DNA of 64,000 nucleotides from JBDSKH01 sp035495435 (GCA_035495435.1 DATJFV010000068.1:17431-81430), one strand, 5' to 3'. Positions 1 through 11,227 are shown, counted from the stretch's first letter. Program-made: numbers and translations. The notes: a model not told the origin generated them from the sequence alone.

Positions 1-588
1 GATGCCCAGTTCGCGAAGCAGAGGAAGCAGCTCGGCCTCGGGGTCGCGTGTCCACAACGAGTACTCGGTCTGGATCGCCGTCACGGGGTGAACGGCGTGT
101 GCCCGACGAATGGTCGACGGTGCCGCCTCCGAGAGTCCGTAATGCCGGATCTTCCCCTCGGCGACCAGTTCGGCCAGGGCGCCCACGGTGTCTTCGATGG
201 GCGTCGCCGGATCCATACGGTGCTGGTAGTAGAGATCGATGTATTCGGTGCCGAGTCGCGTCAGCGAACCCTCGACCGAGAAGCGCACGTTGGCCGGACT
301 GCCGTCGAGGCGCCGCTCCCCCGTGGCGTGATCGATGGTTCCGAACTTGGTCGCCACGACCACCGAATCGCGGTCAGCACCCAGAGCGCGGCCCAGCAAC
401 TCCTCGTTGACGTAGGGCCCGTACATCTCGGCGGTGTCGAAAAAGGTGATGCCCAGTTCGAGAGCTCGACGGATGGTGCGGATCGACTCCGCCTCATCGG
501 CACCCGCACCGGTGTAGAACGCCGACATGCCCATCGTGCCGAGGCCGAGGCGAGAGACCTCGAGGGTGCCGAGGGTCGTGTGCTTCAT
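1..588 (-). CDS. Aldo/keto reductase (C-terminus cut off by window edge)
   Basis: NADPH-dependent oxidoreductase of the aldo/keto reductase superfamily, reducing aldehydes or ketones in the cytosol; the substrate cannot be told. The 196 visible codons run in frame off the left edge, so the C-terminal part of the barrel is missing. The catalytic tetrad is visible: Asp51 and Tyr56 in FFDTAEMY, Lys81 in VATKFG and His123 in YYQHRMD. The ATG at 588 overlaps the TGA of the upstream merR-type gene (ATGA), so the two are translationally coupled and transcribed from the merR promoter. That arrangement suggests the reductase is the output of the MerR switch, possibly for a reactive carbonyl or xenobiotic; this last point is inference. 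Confidence 0.9.
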   Translation of the reverse strand, partial: MKHTTLGTLEVSRLGLGTMGMSAFYTGAGADEAESIRTIRRALELGITFFDTAEMYGPYVNEELLGRALGADRDSVVVATKFGTIDHATGERRLDGSPANVRFSVEGSLTRLGTEYIDLYYQHRMDPATPIEDTVGALAELVAEGKIRHYGLSEAAPSTIRRAHAVHPVTAIQTEYSLWTRDPEAELLPLLRELGI

Positions 589-968
589 TTCGTAGTGAAC
601 CTTTCGTAGGTGGCGATCTTGAAGTCGATGGCGGCCAGGCTCTGCTGGATCTCTGTCAACTGAGCGAGCACTCGTTCACGGTGCTCCACCAGCAGCGCGA
701 CCCGAGCGGCCGTCGTGTGCTCGCCCTCGCGGGCGAGTTCCGTGTAGCGCCGGATGTCGCGGATCGGCATTCCGGTGCCGCGCAGCTTGGTGATGAACAC
801 CACCCAGGCCAGATCCTGCTCGGTGTAGCGCCGGTGGCTGCTCGACGCGCGGTCGATTTGACCGCGCAGCAGCCCTTCCTGCTCGTAATACCGGAGGGTG
901 GACGTGCTGAGGCCGGTGGCCGCGGCGACATCGGAGATCGACAGCGCGGCGGGGCTGGTGATGCTCAT
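585..968 (-). CDS. MerR-family transcriptional regulator
   Basis: 127-residue activator/repressor. An N-terminal winged HTH (about residues 10-75) carries the MerR signatures STSTLRYYEQEGLL and HRRYTEQDL, followed by a helical dimerisation segment and a short C-terminal effector region with no cysteine cluster, so it is not a metal sensor of the classic MerR type. It begins at an ATG placed 6 nt after a -10 hexamer, predicting a leaderless mRNA, and lies directly behind its own dyad operator. It overlaps the downstream aldo/keto reductase by the ATGA junction. The closest functional analogues are small-molecule-responsive MerR proteins controlling aldo/keto reductases or efflux; the inducer is unknown. 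Confidence 0.9.
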   Translation of the reverse strand: MSITSPAALSISDVAAATGLSTSTLRYYEQEGLLRGQIDRASSSHRRYTEQDLAWVVFITKLRGTGMPIRDIRRYTELAREGEHTTAARVALLVEHRERVLAQLTEIQQSLAAIDFKIATYERFTTK

Positions 969-1005
969 AGCCCGACGCTACGACCTCAAGCGCACGTGAG
1001 GTCAA
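969..1005 (-). promoter_or_regulatory. MerR-type operator/promoter of the regulator-reductase operon
   Basis: Reading the minus strand there is a -35 TTGACC (1005-1000), a 19-nt spacer, a -10 TAGCGT (980-975) and the ATG 6 nt later. Inside the spacer sits a dyad, ACCTCA (1002-997) and TGAGGT (988-983). A 19-bp spacer with the dyad between the boxes is the hallmark of MerR-controlled promoters, which need DNA untwisting for activation. Confidence 0.8.
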
Positions 1006-1012
1006 ACCGCGC

Positions 1013-2968
1013 TCAGTCGGCGCGCAGGTGCTCCTGCTCCTGCGCAGGATGCTCCCCGGGCAGAGGCCGCGCGACCGGAATACGTGTGCCCTCCGTACCC
1101 AGAACCTGCGACACGATGTCGCGAGCGATGCGCTGGTCGGTGAGCCCGACATCCGCCAGAATCTCGTCGCGCTCGGCGTGCTGCAGGAACTCGTCGGGAA
1201 GGCCCAGTTCATCCACCGGGGTGTCGATGCCGGCCGCGCGAAGGTCCTGCCGGATACGGGTGCCGATGCCGGCGACGCGAATGCCGTCCTCGATCGTCAC
1301 CACCAACCGGTAATCGCGCGACATGTCGACGATGCTCTGCGACACCGGGACCACCCAGCGGGGGTCGACGACGGTCGCCCCGATCCCCTGCGCCGCCAGA
1401 CGCTCGGCGACCTGAAGACCCAGCTTCGCCATCGGCCCGACGGTCACGATCAGCACGTCGCGGTGCGCCGCCTCACGCAAGACGTCCACGCCGTCCACGG
1501 TGCGGCGTTCTGCCTCGAACTCGGTGCCCACGCTGCCCTTCGAGAACCGCAGCGCCGTGGGAGCATCGTCGACCGCCACCGCCTCGGCCAGCTCTTCGCG
1601 CAACCGAGTCGCGTCGCGCGGCGCCGCAAGACGGATGCCCGGCACGATCTGCAGCATCGCGAGATCCCACATGCCGTGGTGGCTCGGACCATCGGGACCG
1701 GTGACACCGGCACGGTCGAGGACGAACGTGACGCCCGCGCGGTGCAGCGCGACATCCATCAGCACCTGGTCGAATGCGCGGTTGACAAAGGTGGCGTACA
1801 GCGCCACGACCGGATGAAGCCCGCCGAACGCCAGACCCGCGGCGCTGGCAACCGCATGCTGCTCGGCGATCCCGACATCGAAGACGCGACCCGGATGCTT
1901 CTCGGCGAAACGGTGCAGGCCGGTCGGCCGGAGCATGGCGGCGGTGATCCCGACCAGGCGCGGGTCGCGGTCCGCGAGTTCGACGATCTCGTCGGCGAAA
2001 ACACTCGTCCACGACGGTCGGCTGGCCTGCTCGACCGGCTCGCCCGTCTCGGGGTCGATCTGGCCGACGGCGTGGAACTGGTCGGCCACGTCGGCGACAG
2101 CCGGCTCGAAGCCGTGACCCTTCTCGGTGATCACATGCACAATGACCGGCCGGCCGAGCTCACGCGCCTGGCGCAGCGTCTCCTCGATCGCGTGCAGGTC
2201 ATGCCCGTGCACGGGCCCGATGTACTTGATGTCGAGGTTGGAATACAGCGCCTCGTTGTTGCTGAACCGCGACAGGAAGCCGTGCACGGCGCCTCGCGTG
2301 CCCCGGTACACGGCCCGCCCCGGCGCACCGAACTTGGCGAACAGGCGCTCGCTCGAGCGATGCAGGTTGAGGTAGGCGCGGCGCGTGCGCACATTGTTGA
2401 GGAACCGCGCCATGCCTCCGATGGTGGGCGCATACGAGCGGCCGTTGTCGTTCACGATGATCACCAGCCGACGCAGGTTGTCGTCGCTGATGTTGTTCAG
2501 CGCCTCCCACGTCATTCCGCCGGTGAGCGCCCCGTCGCCGACCACCGCGACCACGTGCCGGTCGTGCTGGCCGGTCATGGCGAATGCCCGTGAGATGCCG
2601 TCGGCCCAGCTGAGCGAACTGGAGGCATGTGAACTCTCGACGATGTCATGCACCGACTCCGAGCGCTGCGGGTAACCCGCCAGACCGCCCTTCTGACGCA
2701 GCCGGGAGAAGTCCTGCCTCCCCGTCAGCAGCTTGTGCACGTAGCTTTGGTGGCCGGTGTCGAACACGATCGCATCCCGCGGAGAATCGAACACGCGGTG
2801 GATGGCCATGGTCAGCTCGACGACACCCAGGTTCGGCCCCAGATGCCCCCCGGTTTTCGAGACCTCCTGGACGAGGAACCGGCGGATCTCGTCGGCCAGT
2901 TCGGTCAGCTGCTCGCGTGACAGACCATCGAGGTCGCGCGGACCGTGTATACCTTCGAGCAACGACAT
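1013..2968 (-). CDS. dxs: 1-deoxy-D-xylulose-5-phosphate synthase
   Basis: Thiamine-diphosphate enzyme condensing pyruvate with glyceraldehyde 3-phosphate, the first step of the MEP isoprenoid pathway, in the cytosol. At 651 residues it has normal length. Visible signatures are the His near GHQSYVHKLL, the ThDP-binding VVGDGALTGG followed by NN and ND residues, and the transketolase-type central domain with GIAEQHAV and DRAGVTGPDGPSHHG. The ATG at 2968 lies 6 nt downstream of TAGGCT, predicting a leaderless transcript; this -10 overlaps the stop codon of the upstream helix-hairpin-helix gene. Its stop sits next to the merR promoter. Confidence 0.97.
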   Translation of the reverse strand: MSLLEGIHGPRDLDGLSREQLTELADEIRRFLVQEVSKTGGHLGPNLGVVELTMAIHRVFDSPRDAIVFDTGHQSYVHKLLTGRQDFSRLRQKGGLAGYPQRSESVHDIVESSHASSSLSWADGISRAFAMTGQHDRHVVAVVGDGALTGGMTWEALNNISDDNLRRLVIIVNDNGRSYAPTIGGMARFLNNVRTRRAYLNLHRSSERLFAKFGAPGRAVYRGTRGAVHGFLSRFSNNEALYSNLDIKYIGPVHGHDLHAIEETLRQARELGRPVIVHVITEKGHGFEPAVADVADQFHAVGQIDPETGEPVEQASRPSWTSVFADEIVELADRDPRLVGITAAMLRPTGLHRFAEKHPGRVFDVGIAEQHAVASAAGLAFGGLHPVVALYATFVNRAFDQVLMDVALHRAGVTFVLDRAGVTGPDGPSHHGMWDLAMLQIVPGIRLAAPRDATRLREELAEAVAVDDAPTALRFSKGSVGTEFEAERRTVDGVDVLREAAHRDVLIVTVGPMAKLGLQVAERLAAQGIGATVVDPRWVVPVSQSIVDMSRDYRLVVTIEDGIRVAGIGTRIRQDLRAAGIDTPVDELGLPDEFLQHAERDEILADVGLTDQRIARDIVSQVLGTEGTRIPVARPLPGEHPAQEQEHLRAD

Positions 2969-2980
2969 GTCATCAGCCTA
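2969..2980 (-). promoter_or_regulatory. -10 element and leaderless start of dxs
   Basis: TAGGCT (2980-2975) followed by 6 nt and the ATG; transcription would begin at or beside the start codon. No convincing -35 was seen. Confidence 0.5.
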
Positions 2981-3487
2981 CGGCTCCACGCCGTAGACCT
3001 CCCGGTGCAAATGCCGCGCACTGGCGATCCAGTGGTCCCGTTCGATCCGGCCGGGAAAGATCCCCAGCGCGTCGTTGACGATGGCCGTCTCCTCCGACGT
3101 CAGTCGTGCGACCTGGCGATAGCTGGTGATCCCGAAGTCGGCCAGCAGCCGCGCGATCTTGGGCCCGATGCCGTGGATGCGGACCAGGTCGTCATGCGGG
3201 GGCGTCAGGCCTCCGGCGGTGCGCCGCGCGATCTCGGCGACCTGCTCCCGCGCGGAGGGCGGAGCGAACACCTCGTCGGCCGGCCGTGGTGCCGTGCCGG
3301 AAGCCCCGGTGTCGATGTCGGCGATCCGTGTGGGTGCCGGGCGCTTCTCGTCCTCGATGATCACCGGCGTCGGCCGTTCGCGATGCGGCGGTCGGAGCAC
3401 GCCGCGCAGCAGCCACCCGAGCACCCCTCCGAGGACGGCGGCGAGCAGAAGCCACACGACGATCTCGCCCGCGGTCCACAGCGACAT
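2978..3487 (-). CDS. Membrane-anchored helix-hairpin-helix protein
   Basis: 169-residue protein with one N-terminal membrane helix (about residues 8-29), a Pro/Arg-rich linker and a C-terminal helix-hairpin-helix-type domain around RIHGIGPKIARLLADFGI, the form seen in predicted nucleic-acid-binding proteins related to the C-terminal part of some 50S L21-associated or NADH-dehydrogenase-annotated proteins. The fold suggests DNA or protein binding at the inner face of the membrane, but no reaction can be assigned. It starts with an ATG sharing one base with the stop of the OmpA-like gene (TGATG), so the two form a coupled pair. Confidence 0.75.
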   Translation of the reverse strand: MSLWTAGEIVVWLLLAAVLGGVLGWLLRGVLRPPHRERPTPVIIEDEKRPAPTRIADIDTGASGTAPRPADEVFAPPSAREQVAEIARRTAGGLTPPHDDLVRIHGIGPKIARLLADFGITSYRQVARLTSEETAIVNDALGIFPGRIERDHWIASARHLHREVYGVEP

Positions 3488-4515
3488 CAGTCGTCCCCCT
3501 CGATGAGCACGGTGACGCGCCGGTTGGCGGCGGCGCCCGTCGGCGTCGAGTTGTCACCGACAGGCTGTGACGAACCCGCTCCGGTGATCTCGATGCGGTC
3601 GCGATCGATCCCGGCCTCGGCGAGGGCGTCGGCAACGGTCTGCGCGCGGCGCAGGCTGAACGCGATCGCGTCGGCTTCGCTCCCCACCGGGATGGCGACG
3701 TGACCGGTGAGGGTGACCCCGATGTCGGGGAACGGGCGAAGCGCGTCCGCGAGGTGGGCGACCTGAGCACGGGCGGCGCGGTCGAGGGTGACACTGTCGG
3801 CACCGAAGCGGATCACCGTTCCGTCGATCGCCGATGCCTGCTCGGGAGTCGGCCCGGAGCGCGTGAGCGCAGCGCTCAGCGGGATGTCGGCGAGAGCAGC
3901 CTCGAGCAAGGTGGTGACCCGGTCGGGATCGGATGCGGCACCGCTCACCCGTGCGCCCGACGGGTCGAGGGTGAAGCGCACCCCGCCGACCTGGGCCAGA
4001 GCGGAGAAGAGCGCGGGCACCTGGGTGCTCCAGGTGGGAACGGCGACCCCGTCGCGGACGGTGATGGTCGCGGTCGTACCCGGGCCGAAGGCGGCGCGCG
4101 CGGCATCCTGAACCGCCGACGCCTCCTCCGTAGTGCCCGTCACGCCGGTCACCGCGATACCGCCGTCGGCACGCTCCTCGACCGACAGGACCGCGCGCGG
4201 GCTCGCCTCGCTCGTCCGCTCGACCTGTGCCCAGCGCACCCCGTCGACCGCTGCGACCACCCGTGCGGCTGCGGACAGGTCGGTGCCCGTGACGCCGCTG
4301 GTGCTGAGCCAGGCTTCTCGTCCCTCGAAGCGCACGCTCACGCCCGTGATGCCGGCGTCGCGAAGCGCATCCCGCGCGGCCGCGGTCAGCGGTGCTTCCA
4401 CCGCGGCCGATCCGACGACCGCAACGGCGGCGATCGTGCCGCCCAGCAGAGTCGCGGTGATGATGACGGCGAGGCGCGGCGGAGTGGTCACCCGCGCGCG
4501 CTCGTCGTCGCTCAT
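3487..4515 (-). CDS. OmpA-family / ArfA-like cell-envelope protein
   Basis: 342 residues: a short cytosolic N-terminus, one membrane helix (about 14-38), two weakly similar BON-like modules in the middle, and a C-terminal OmpA domain of about 110 residues with the peptidoglycan-contacting region around SLRRAQTVADAL and the terminal NRRVTVLI strand. The order TM-BON-OmpA resembles mycobacterial ArfA (OmpATb), which is membrane anchored and wall associated. Here it probably binds peptidoglycan on the outside of the cytoplasmic membrane; a channel role cannot be claimed. A -10 TAGGGT 6 nt before the ATG predicts a leaderless message, overlapping the acnA stop codon. Confidence 0.8.
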   Translation of the reverse strand: MSDDERARVTTPPRLAVIITATLLGGTIAAVAVVGSAAVEAPLTAAARDALRDAGITGVSVRFEGREAWLSTSGVTGTDLSAAARVVAAVDGVRWAQVERTSEASPRAVLSVEERADGGIAVTGVTGTTEEASAVQDAARAAFGPGTTATITVRDGVAVPTWSTQVPALFSALAQVGGVRFTLDPSGARVSGAASDPDRVTTLLEAALADIPLSAALTRSGPTPEQASAIDGTVIRFGADSVTLDRAARAQVAHLADALRPFPDIGVTLTGHVAIPVGSEADAIAFSLRRAQTVADALAEAGIDRDRIEITGAGSSQPVGDNSTPTGAAANRRVTVLIEGDD

Positions 4516-4524
4516 GCGGCGACC

Positions 4525-4527
<3 letters not shown>
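4516..4527 (-). promoter_or_regulatory. -10 element and leaderless start of the OmpA-like gene
   Basis: TAGGGT (4527-4522), 6 nt, ATG at 4515. The hexamer overlaps the acnA stop codon. Confidence 0.5.
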
Positions 4528-7341
<2,814 letters not shown>

Positions 7342-7390
7342 GTTGCTCCCTCGCTGACTTCTCGACCCATCTTCACGGGCGCCGAGCACA

Positions 7391-7452
7391 CCTTCCAGGA
7401 AGGCAAGCCTAAGCCTGGCCCCTGGCAAGGTATCTCGATATCAAGATACCTT
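7391..7452 (-). promoter_or_regulatory. acnA control region with three inverted repeats
   Basis: Three elements lie between the acnA leader and the stop of the DUF3159 gene. (1) 7427-7452: 26-nt dyad with arms AAGGTATCT and AGATACCTT, 12 of 13 pairs matching. (2) 7399-7412: on the minus strand TTAGGCTTGCCTTC, which resembles half-symmetric DtxR/IdeR iron boxes and contains a possible -10 TAGGCT (7411-7406). (3) 7391-7403: a perfect 6+1+6 inverted repeat, CCTTCC/GGAAGG. The layout suggests at least two regulators over one promoter; which proteins bind is inference. Confidence 0.55.
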
Positions 7453-8167
7453 ACACGTCGTCGGACGCCTCGGACTCCCCCTCGTCGGACGCGCGCCAGG
7501 CGGTGCGCACGAGGAGCCAGGTGACCCACAGCAGCACCGCGTAGAGCGGCACGCCCATGACGAGCTTGGCCCCGGCGAGCACGTCCACTGCGCCGGCGAA
7601 GTAGAGCGGGAGTTCGACGGCGAGCCGCCCCCCGAAGACGACGCACCACAGAATCGTGGCGATCAACGCCACGCGGAACTTCGCCTTGTCGTGCCGCCAC
7701 TCCGGGTCTCCGGTCAAGAGCCCCACGAGTGCTCCGATCAGCGGCCGACGCGCCACCAGGCTGATCGCCGCCGCCGTGAAGATGACCCCGTTGATCACGA
7801 AGCCGAACACGAAGTTGTCACCCGCGTTGCCGGTGAATAGTGCCAGGCCCGCCGACAGCGCGATGCCGACCGCCCCGGCGATCGCGGTGGTCACCGGGCT
7901 GCGCGAGACAATCCGCACCACGATGAACACAACCGAAAGTGCGACCGGTGCCAGTACCGAGGGCAGCACCTGCTTGGTGACGGTGTAGACCACGAGGAAA
8001 CCCAGTCCCGGCAGGATCGACTCGATCAGCCCGCGTACGCCGCCCATCGCGCCGAGGAGCGCCCGCCCGCTCGGGGTCTCCCCCGGCGGCACGTGCCCGA
8101 GGCTCGACCGCTGCACCAGCCGCGCGAACTCCTCACGGAAGCTCGGCTCGGGTCGCTCCTCGTCCAT
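7451..8167 (-). CDS. DUF3159 polytopic membrane protein
   Basis: 238 residues after a soluble N-terminus of about 40 residues, then roughly six hydrophobic helices. It matches the actinobacterial DUF3159 family in its GLIE...GFLVVY start and GDPEWR segment; function unknown. The start is the ATG at 8167 that shares a base with the stop of the DUF3710 gene (TGATG). The longer in-frame opening to 8500 is a shadow of that gene. It is the last gene of the dut-DUF3710-DUF3159 operon, and its stop codon touches the acnA operator. Confidence 0.85.
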   Translation of the reverse strand: MDEERPEPSFREEFARLVQRSSLGHVPPGETPSGRALLGAMGGVRGLIESILPGLGFLVVYTVTKQVLPSVLAPVALSVVFIVVRIVSRSPVTTAIAGAVGIALSAGLALFTGNAGDNFVFGFVINGVIFTAAAISLVARRPLIGALVGLLTGDPEWRHDKAKFRVALIATILWCVVFGGRLAVELPLYFAGAVDVLAGAKLVMGVPLYAVLLWVTWLLVRTAWRASDEGESEASDDV

Positions 8168-8772
8168 CAGACGCTCTGCGCCGCGGCGGGCGGCACATGC
8201 AACGGGATCAGATCGCGCGGGGGCATCGGCGTCGCGCCGCGCACCACGACGATGCTGCGGAACAGCTCCTCGATCGCCGCGCCCGCCTCCGGGTCGGTCG
8301 CTGCGCGCCCGGTGATCGCCCCGCGCAGGAACCAGCGAGGACCGTCCACCCCAATGAATCGCACCACGCGAGGCCCCGGCGCACCGGCACCCGCCGGAAT
8401 CTCGGCCCGCAGTTCGGGCCCGAGCGGGCCGTCCTGCATGGTCGTCGACCCCCCTTGCTGCGCGATCTGGGTGCTCAGCTGCTGCCGGATCTCCCACCAC
8501 AGCCCGCTGTTGCGCGGCGCGGCGAACGGCATCACCTGCAGCGACGAGTCGCCGAGGTCGAGCGCGACGGCGTGCACCTTCTTGGTCGACTCGTCCACCT
8601 CGAGCCGCACGCGCAGGTCGGGTCGGGGCAGGATCTTGATGCCGCCGAGGTCGACATAGGGACGGACGGCGTTGGCCTCGTTCTCGTCGAGCGGACCCCG
8701 TTCGGCCCGATCCGCCGGTGCGGACTTCGGGTGGTCGACCGGGGCGCCCGGCTGGTCACTGGTGTCGCTCAC
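8167..8772 (-). CDS. DUF3710 protein
   Basis: 201-residue soluble protein of the actinobacterial DUF3710 family, function unknown. Conserved features seen are the D-LGG-I-I/L-P segment near residue 41, the VRFIGVDGPRWFLRG core and the terminal P-RD-IPL-P motif. It overlaps dut by 4 nt and the next gene by 1 nt, so it is translated as part of a three-gene unit. Constant association with dut suggests a nucleotide or envelope housekeeping role, but that is only guilt by association. Confidence 0.85.
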   Translation of the reverse strand: MSDTSDQPGAPVDHPKSAPADRAERGPLDENEANAVRPYVDLGGIKILPRPDLRVRLEVDESTKKVHAVALDLGDSSLQVMPFAAPRNSGLWWEIRQQLSTQIAQQGGSTTMQDGPLGPELRAEIPAGAGAPGPRVVRFIGVDGPRWFLRGAITGRAATDPEAGAAIEELFRSIVVVRGATPMPPRDLIPLHVPPAAAQSV

Positions 8773-9218
8773 GCGCTGGCTCCTTGATGTGCATAGCCGG
8801 TGGACCCGAATCCGCCGTCCCCCCGGTGGCTCCCGGGCAGGCGGTCGACGGGGATGAATCGCGCACGGGTCACGGGCATGACGACGAGCTGCGCGATCCG
8901 GTCACCGGCGGTGATCGTGTACGGTTCGCTGCGATCGGTGTTCAGCAGGATCACCTTGATCTCGCCGCGGTACCCCGCGTCGAGGATGCCGGGGGTGTTG
9001 ACGATCGTCAGTCCGTGCTTCGCGGCCAGACCGCTGCGCGGCACGATCATCCCGACGTAGCCGTCGGGGAGAGCGACCGCCGTTCCCGTCCCGACCAGCG
9101 CGCGCTCACCCGGCCCGAGCTCGACGCTCTCGGCGGCGACCAGGTCCGCTCCCCCATCGCCCGGGTGGGCGTAGACGGGCACGTGCTCACCGGTCAGCAG
9201 CACCTCGACGTCGGTCAC
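8769..9218 (-). CDS. dut: dUTP diphosphatase
   Basis: Trimeric dUTPase hydrolysing dUTP to dUMP and PPi, keeping uracil out of DNA and feeding dTMP synthesis. 149 residues. The five motifs are readable: GGADL, PRSGLA, the GILDAGYRG segment with the catalytic Asp, GDRIAQLVV, and the C-terminal GDGGFGSTG arm that closes over the substrate. It starts with GTG at 9218; TAGCCT stands 6 nt upstream, predicting a leaderless message. First gene of the dut-DUF3710-DUF3159 operon and divergent from the DUF3093 gene. Confidence 0.97.
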   Translation of the reverse strand: MTDVEVLLTGEHVPVYAHPGDGGADLVAAESVELGPGERALVGTGTAVALPDGYVGMIVPRSGLAAKHGLTIVNTPGILDAGYRGEIKVILLNTDRSEPYTITAGDRIAQLVVMPVTRARFIPVDRLPGSHRGDGGFGSTGYAHQGASA

Positions 9219-9230
9219 GCAACGAGGCTA
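9219..9230 (-). promoter_or_regulatory. -10 element and leaderless GTG start of dut
   Basis: TAGCCT (9230-9225), 6 nt, GTG at 9218. Confidence 0.5.
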
Positions 9231-9250
9231 GCCCATGGTCGAATGGGAGC

Positions 9251-9697
9251 ATGCCTGACGATGTCGCCTACCGCGAGCGGCTCTGGCCCTCGCCCTGGGT
9301 CTTCCTGTCGACCGCCCTGGTGATCCCGGCGAGCCTGCTGGTGTTCCTGCCGATCTCGCCCCCGCTGGGCGTCGTCGCCGCGGTGATCCTGTATGCCGCG
9401 ATCCTGGTGGTGCTGCTGGCCACCACCGCGACGATCGAGGTGACGGCGAGCACTTTCCGCGCCGGCCGGGCGCACATCGAACGCCGACTGATCTCGGCGG
9501 TGCACGCGTATCAGGGGGCGGATGCGACGGCCGAGCGAGGCGTCCGGCTCGATGCACGCGCATGGCTGCTGGTACGCGGATGGATTCCCGGCGTCGTCCG
9601 CGTCGAGCTAGCGGATCCGGAAGACCCGACGCCCTATTGGGTTGTCTCGAGCCGTCGGCCCGACGAACTCGCGGCAGCTCTCAGCAGCGGCGGCTGA
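9251..9697 (+). CDS. DUF3093 membrane protein
   Basis: 148 residues. Two hydrophobic helices (about 16-36 and 38-58) are followed by a soluble beta-rich domain with the DUF3093 signatures RGW-PG-V-V and PYW-VSSR-P--L. Family found in Actinobacteria beside dut and sepH; function unknown. ATG at 9251 is preceded by a GGGAG ribosome-binding site. Divergent from dut with a 32-nt gap. Confidence 0.85.
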   Translation: MPDDVAYRERLWPSPWVFLSTALVIPASLLVFLPISPPLGVVAAVILYAAILVVLLATTATIEVTASTFRAGRAHIERRLISAVHAYQGADATAERGVRLDARAWLLVRGWIPGVVRVELADPEDPTPYWVVSSRRPDELAAALSSGG

Positions 9698-9700
9698 GGC

Positions 9701-9994
9701 TCAGAGGCTGCACTCGTGGCAGACGGGCCCGAGCTTGGTGTCGTGGTCGAACTGGGACTGGTGCTTGACCAGGAAGCAGCTGACGCAGGTGAACTCGTCC
9801 TCCTGCGCGGGAAGCACCACGACATCCAGATCGAGGTCCGCAAGATCTTGCCCGGCCAGCTCGAAGCTGCCGGGGTTGTCCGCGTCCTCAACGTCGACGA
9901 CACCCGACAGCTTGTCGGGGACACGCTCCTGGAGGGCTTGGATCGACTCGGTGTCCTCGTCGGTCTTCCTCGGTGCGTCGTAGTCGGTAGCCAT
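9701..9994 (-). CDS. DUF4193 zinc-ribbon protein
   Basis: 97-residue acidic protein with a C-terminal two-Cys-pair ribbon (CVSC and CHEC), the actinobacterial DUF4193 family. The ribbon resembles RNA-polymerase-associated small proteins, but no role is established. The start is set at the ATG encoding MATDYDAP, the usual beginning of the family, rather than at the in-frame ATG two codons earlier. Its stop is 4 nt from the end of the convergent DUF3093 gene. Confidence 0.85.
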   Translation of the reverse strand: MATDYDAPRKTDEDTESIQALQERVPDKLSGVVDVEDADNPGSFELAGQDLADLDLDVVVLPAQEDEFTCVSCFLVKHQSQFDHDTKLGPVCHECSL

Positions 9995-10193
9995 TCCCAT
10001 TCCACATTTCTCGTTGCTGCGTGGTCTCGCAGGCGGCGACAGTCTGCATGATGCTTGCAGTCAATGCAAACCCGTGAGGCCTGCTCTTACCTGCTCCCCG
10101 TAGAACTCACGGCGCGCCCGTGGTATTCCCCGGATTCGGCCCTCTTCCGTGGCATCCTGGCCGGGATTCGTGACGGCGTGGAGGTCGTTCAAA

Positions 10194-11216
10194 ATGCAAG
10201 AACTGAAGGTCATCGGAGTCGAGGACGGTGCGCTGCTCGTCGCCTCCGACGAGGGTGCGCGTTACCGCGTCGCCGTCGACGATGTGCTGCAGTCGCGCCT
10301 CCGTCAGTCCTCACACGACCTGGGCGTCCACCGCAAGCTGTCGCCGCGCGAGATCCAGTCGCACATCCGTGCGGGCATGTCCGCCGAGGACGTCGCGGCC
10401 GTCACCGGTGCACCCCTGGACTACGTGCAGCGCTTCGAAGGCCCGGTGATCGCCGAGCGCGAGTTCGTGATCGAGTCGGCGCTCAACGTCCCGGTGCACA
10501 CAGCGCTCGATCTCGACCCTCTTGCCGGCGGCGCGACCTTCGGCGGTGTGCTGCGCCGACGTCTGGTGGATGCCGGCGCCATCAACGAGCGCTGGGCCAG
10601 CTGGAAGGAGGAGGGCGGATCGTGGATCGTCAAGCTCACCTTCACCGCGGAACAGATCGACCACGATGCCCGCTGGACTTTCGATCCCAAGAAGCAGGCC
10701 CTGGCACCCCAGAACTCCGAGGCCGTCGCCCTCTCGCAGCAGGGTGAGCTCCCGCAGAACCTGGTGCCACGTCTGCGTGCGGTCGGCAATGAGGATCCCG
10801 AGGGCTCGCGCTTCGACAGCGGCGCATTCACGATGGACGACCCGAATGAGACCGGCCCGCTGCTCGAACCCGTCGTCCGCGGCCGCATCGGCGCCGATGA
10901 GGGCGACACCCCGCCACGCCGTCCCACCAACCAGACCGCCGATCTTCTCGAGGCCCTTCGGCGCCGCCGCGGAGAGCGCGACCCGATGGACCCAGAGCAT
11001 GAGGACCCCATCGCGGCGCACCCGTCGACCGGTGCGGTGAAGCTGATCGACGTGCCGCTCGAGACCACCGAGGTGCCGGTGCCGTCGGCCGGGACTCCGT
11101 CGGCGGGAACCACCGGGACGGGGCCGCAGGGCATCTCGCGCGGCGGGCGCAAGGGTCGCACCTCGATGCCGAGCTGGGACGAAATCGTCTTCGGTGCCCG
11201 CACCGATGACGACTGA
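10194..11216 (+). CDS. sepH: Septation protein SepH
   Basis: 340-residue cell-division protein of the DUF3071/SepH family, which binds FtsZ and promotes its assembly in Streptomyces and mycobacteria. The N-terminal 180 residues hold the conserved helix-turn-helix-like segment (SPREIQSHIRAGMSAEDVAA) and the FEGPVIAERE motif. The rest is a low-complexity Pro/Gly tail, ending in a conserved-looking SRGGRKGRTSMPSWDEIVFG motif. Start at the ATG 10194 after GGAGG; an upstream in-frame ATG at 10149 gives a non-conserved extension. Monocistronic, convergent with the phosphatase gene. Confidence 0.92.
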   Translation: MQELKVIGVEDGALLVASDEGARYRVAVDDVLQSRLRQSSHDLGVHRKLSPREIQSHIRAGMSAEDVAAVTGAPLDYVQRFEGPVIAEREFVIESALNVPVHTALDLDPLAGGATFGGVLRRRLVDAGAINERWASWKEEGGSWIVKLTFTAEQIDHDARWTFDPKKQALAPQNSEAVALSQQGELPQNLVPRLRAVGNEDPEGSRFDSGAFTMDDPNETGPLLEPVVRGRIGADEGDTPPRRPTNQTADLLEALRRRRGERDPMDPEHEDPIAAHPSTGAVKLIDVPLETTEVPVPSAGTPSAGTTGTGPQGISRGGRKGRTSMPSWDEIVFGARTDDD

Positions 11217-11227
11217 CGACGGAGTTC

